From a virus, in the IMG/VR virus record IMGVR_UViG_3300009545_000002, positions 1 through 64,000 of that record: a stretch of 64,000 nucleotides of DNA. One strand, given 5' to 3'. The notes beneath the pieces were generated by a model that saw only the letters and a program-made list of their open reading frames with translations, was not told the origin of the DNA and made no database searches. Made by a program: the position numbers and the translations under genes. Below, in pieces: positions 62,127-64,000 of the stretch (positions are counted from its first letter, which is position 1; every line of letters starts with the position of its first letter).

Positions 62127-62429
62127 ATGACCGACTGCCCGAATTGCGTCGCCGCGAGCGAGCGTGAATGGCACCACTACAACGCCAGCTGCATGGTTTG
62201 TGAAGCTCGACGCATCTCGCGCGGCAAGCTCTGCGCCGAAGCGAAGGCGCTGGGCGTCATCACGCCGGCGTACAAGGACGAGCTCTGCGCCGTCGCCGGC
62301 GACGTGCATTGGTACGCGGTGCACGAGCTCGTCTGCGCCTGGCAGCGCGGCGATGCGCTCACGCAGATCTCGTCCGACGCGGCTGCTCGGCTGCCGTTCA
62401 GCTACCGTCCTCGCGCCGCAGCGGCCTGA
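62127..62429 (+). CDS. Cysteine-motif hypothetical protein (100 aa)
   Basis: 100 aa; CPNCVAASEREWHHYNASCMVCEARR forms a zinc-type motif, followed by helices DELCAVAGDVHWYAVHELVCAW. ATG shares a base with the next gene's start region. Confidence 0.55.
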   Translation: MTDCPNCVAASEREWHHYNASCMVCEARRISRGKLCAEAKALGVITPAYKDELCAVAGDVHWYAVHELVCAWQRGDALTQISSDAAARLPFSYRPRAAAA

Positions 62430-62644
62430 TGGGGCGTCTCGTCTACCTGCACGACGGCACGCCGTGCGACAGCGGCAGCGAGGACTGGCGCCACGAGTGC
62501 GAGGCCCGCTTCATCGGCCTGCTCGGCCGCCGCGCGCAGTTCCTCTGGCTGCAGGACATCGCGATCAAGCGCGGTGCCGCTGCCGTCGTCGAGCTGCGCA
62601 AGACCATGTCCTCGATCGAACAATCCAGAAAGCGTCAAGCGTGA
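62429..62644 (+). CDS. Small hypothetical protein (71 aa)
   Basis: 71 aa, MGRLVYLHDGTPCDSGSEDWRHECEAR. Helical C-terminus. ATG overlaps the upstream stop (TGATG). Unknown. Confidence 0.5.
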   Translation: MGRLVYLHDGTPCDSGSEDWRHECEARFIGLLGRRAQFLWLQDIAIKRGAAAVVELRKTMSSIEQSRKRQA

Positions 62645-63261
62645 GCGAATTCGTCACCGTCGGAGAGCGCTACATCGGCGCGGCGCGCAGCGGCAACCTG
62701 CGCATGGCTCACGGGGCCTGCGATGCGGAAGTGATCCTCGCTGCCGGCTACGCCACCGGCGTGACCTGCGGCCAGTGCAACGGAGTAGGGCGCATCGATC
62801 TGCACCGGTGCGGCGCCTGCGGCGGCGTCGGCCTGTTTCCGAATCGGCGCAAGGTGCTCGGCCTGAAGCTCTACCGCATGCAGGTCACCGGCGACCTGGC
62901 CAACGTGGCCGAGGTCGAAACCGAAATGGCCCGATGGCTTGCCGGCCGGTTATCCCGCGGTGGACACAAACCCATGCCCGCGATGCAGCGGCAAGAGCTC
63001 GTGCGCGACGTCATCCGCTGGTGGATTCATCCTTCCTGCGACTACTGCGGCGGCCTCGGATACTCCATCCTCGAGGGCACACCATCGCTCAGCGAGGTCG
63101 AATGTCCGAACTGCTTCGGCATGGGCATGATTCCTGTTCGGCGTGCCGTGCCACCCCGCCTCGGCAGCCATGCTGTATTCCTGGTGAGCGAGCTCGATTC
63201 TCTCTGCGGCGCCGTGCTCGGTGATCTCGCTGATGTTCTTCGCCGCGGCATGGACCTTTGA
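62641..63261 (+). CDS. Q-like late antiterminator candidate (DnaJ-type zinc motifs)
   Basis: 206 aa, GTG start overlapping the upstream stop. TCGQCNGVGRIDLHRCGACGGVGLF and CDYCGGLGYSI...CPNCFGMGMIP are two CxxCxGxG pairs, the zinc layout of lambdoid Q proteins (phage 82/21 type). Last gene of the rightward early operon, where Q normally sits. Q activity is inference from motif and position. Confidence 0.55.
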   Translation: MSEFVTVGERYIGAARSGNLRMAHGACDAEVILAAGYATGVTCGQCNGVGRIDLHRCGACGGVGLFPNRRKVLGLKLYRMQVTGDLANVAEVETEMARWLAGRLSRGGHKPMPAMQRQELVRDVIRWWIHPSCDYCGGLGYSILEGTPSLSEVECPNCFGMGMIPVRRAVPPRLGSHAVFLVSELDSLCGAVLGDLADVLRRGMDL

Positions 63262-63855
63262 GCGCCGGATCACGACCCTGGTCCAGTCGTGCAAAGGTGA
63301 TGGAATCAACCTGCAGAAAGTCTATACTGCCGCGCAGCATACAAAAGGCGGGTGTTCCGTCTCTAACAGCAAGCGGCCATGAATCGAGCCGCCGGCGTGC
63401 TCGAATCAGTTCACTGCGGGCCAAGCATTGGTAGCGATGCGCGGAGCCTACCAGCCCCGAGAGTCTGGCTAGCGACCAGAGGCCCGCTCCACCACTTCAC
63501 CACCCGCCGCGCCGCCGCCGATATTCCCCGGATATCCCTCCGGAATGGATTCGCGGCCCAGCGCGGAAATCCTGTTGTGCCGAGCCCCGGGTGATTACCG
63601 TGCGGCCGCTGCCTCTCCAGCCGCCTTCACCGGCCACTCGCCGGCGACCCGTCGCCTCCCGGCGCCGCGTCGGCCCGGCCCGACCGCGACGGCCACCTCT
63701 CAGCGGACCGCCACCTCTCAGCGGACCGCCACGGCCATCGCCGTCAGCGCCAGCAACCGCCGCGACGGCGGCCACCGTGCCGTGGCCTCTCGAGCTGGAA
63801 TTGCTCCACAGGCCTCAAGGCCCCTCGCGGAGGCCCTGAAGCTGGTGGAGAAAGA
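63262..63855. other. Non-coding, GC-rich region after the early operon
   Basis: 594 bp. No frame with a plausible RBS and codon pattern; the open frames are compositional. TATACT at 63323-63328 could be the -10 of a promoter downstream of the Q-like gene. An 18-bp tandem duplicate (ACCTCTCAGCGGACCGCC) lies near 63695-63735. A weak hairpin (GGCCTC-AAGGCCCC region, ~63810-63835) precedes the stop of the convergent gene. Confidence 0.4.
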
Positions 63856-64000
63856 CTAGGCGCGGCGGGCCTCGAACGCGGCTTTGTCGGCGATGGCGCG
63901 GCGCACTATGAACTCGATTTCGCGGACCGCTGCGGTATTGCCGAGTCGTACCCCCAGCTTCTGGTCGCGAACGATCCAGGGATAGGCCTTGGACTCGCGG
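63856..64000 (-). CDS. C-terminus of a minus-strand gene cut by the window edge
   Basis: 48 codons ending in TAG (plus-strand CTA 63856-63858). The peptide RESKAYPWIVRDQKLG...FIVRRAIADKAAFEARRA is charged and helical. Not recognised. Codon use resembles the other phage genes. Confidence 0.5.
   Translation of the reverse strand, partial: RESKAYPWIVRDQKLGVRLGNTAAVREIEFIVRRAIADKAAFEARRA

Noticed and set aside
63497-63859. Open frames in the 63.3-63.85 kb region
   Set aside because: Low-complexity Pro/Ala/Arg or Gly composition on both strands and no RBS; attributed to base composition.

Overview
The window carries most of the genome of a siphovirus-type, HK97-fold temperate phage with high GC content. 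Terminase, head, tail and lysis genes follow canonical order. The host is most likely a betaproteobacterium or a close relative, judged from GC content, the families present (DUF932, DUF6011, 3TM-type holin, Rha, RusA-like) and a candidate FNR/ANR-type box; the host is inferred, not shown. The integrase lies in the middle of the window with phage genes on both sides, so this looks like a free, circular or permuted phage genome (or phage contig) rather than a prophage cut out of a chromosome. Both window edges cut through a minus-strand gene.

Layout. 1-3.9 kb: leftward accessory genes (DUF932, DUF6011, small proteins) with conserved ACTGTAA(A)GGAGT leaders and two palindromic operator candidates. 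4-6 kb: a candidate DNA-modification pair (methyltransferase/Mom-like plus ParB-like) and a 45-bp repeat array just before the terminase genes. 6.5-13.9 kb: terminase, protease-capsid fusion, portal and a collagen-like protein. 13.9-15.9 kb: a three-gene sugar cassette. 15.9-36.5 kb: connectors, tail tube, frameshifted tail chaperones, tape measure, glycine- and proline-rich adhesins, a lectin/beta-helix spike, NlpC/P60-like protein and J-like tip. 36.7-38.3 kb: lambda-R-like endolysin and holin. 38.3-47.5 kb: leftward, tightly overlapping small genes, many with zinc-binding cysteine pairs, plus a complete initiator tRNA-fMet. 47.7-48.8 kb: tyrosine integrase bracketed by terminators. 49.1-58.6 kb: the leftward early operon (xis-like, HNH, TIGR-Tas, ParB-like, RecT, RecE-like). 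58.8-63.3 kb: the rightward early operon (HTH regulator, replication initiator with internal iterons, RusA-like, Rha, Q-like zinc protein).

The stand-out element is at 50.09-52.26 kb. Two arrays of 9-10-nt repeats alternate in two types with about 9-nt unique spacers, giving 36-nt dual-spacer units (43 + 26 spacers). They flank a 280-aa IS110-C-terminal/Nop-like protein with no visible nuclease domain. This geometry matches the recently described TIGR-Tas RNA-guided systems (TIGR array plus TasA), here inside a phage early operon. Array ends coincide with stop codons and ribosome-binding sites of the neighbouring genes.
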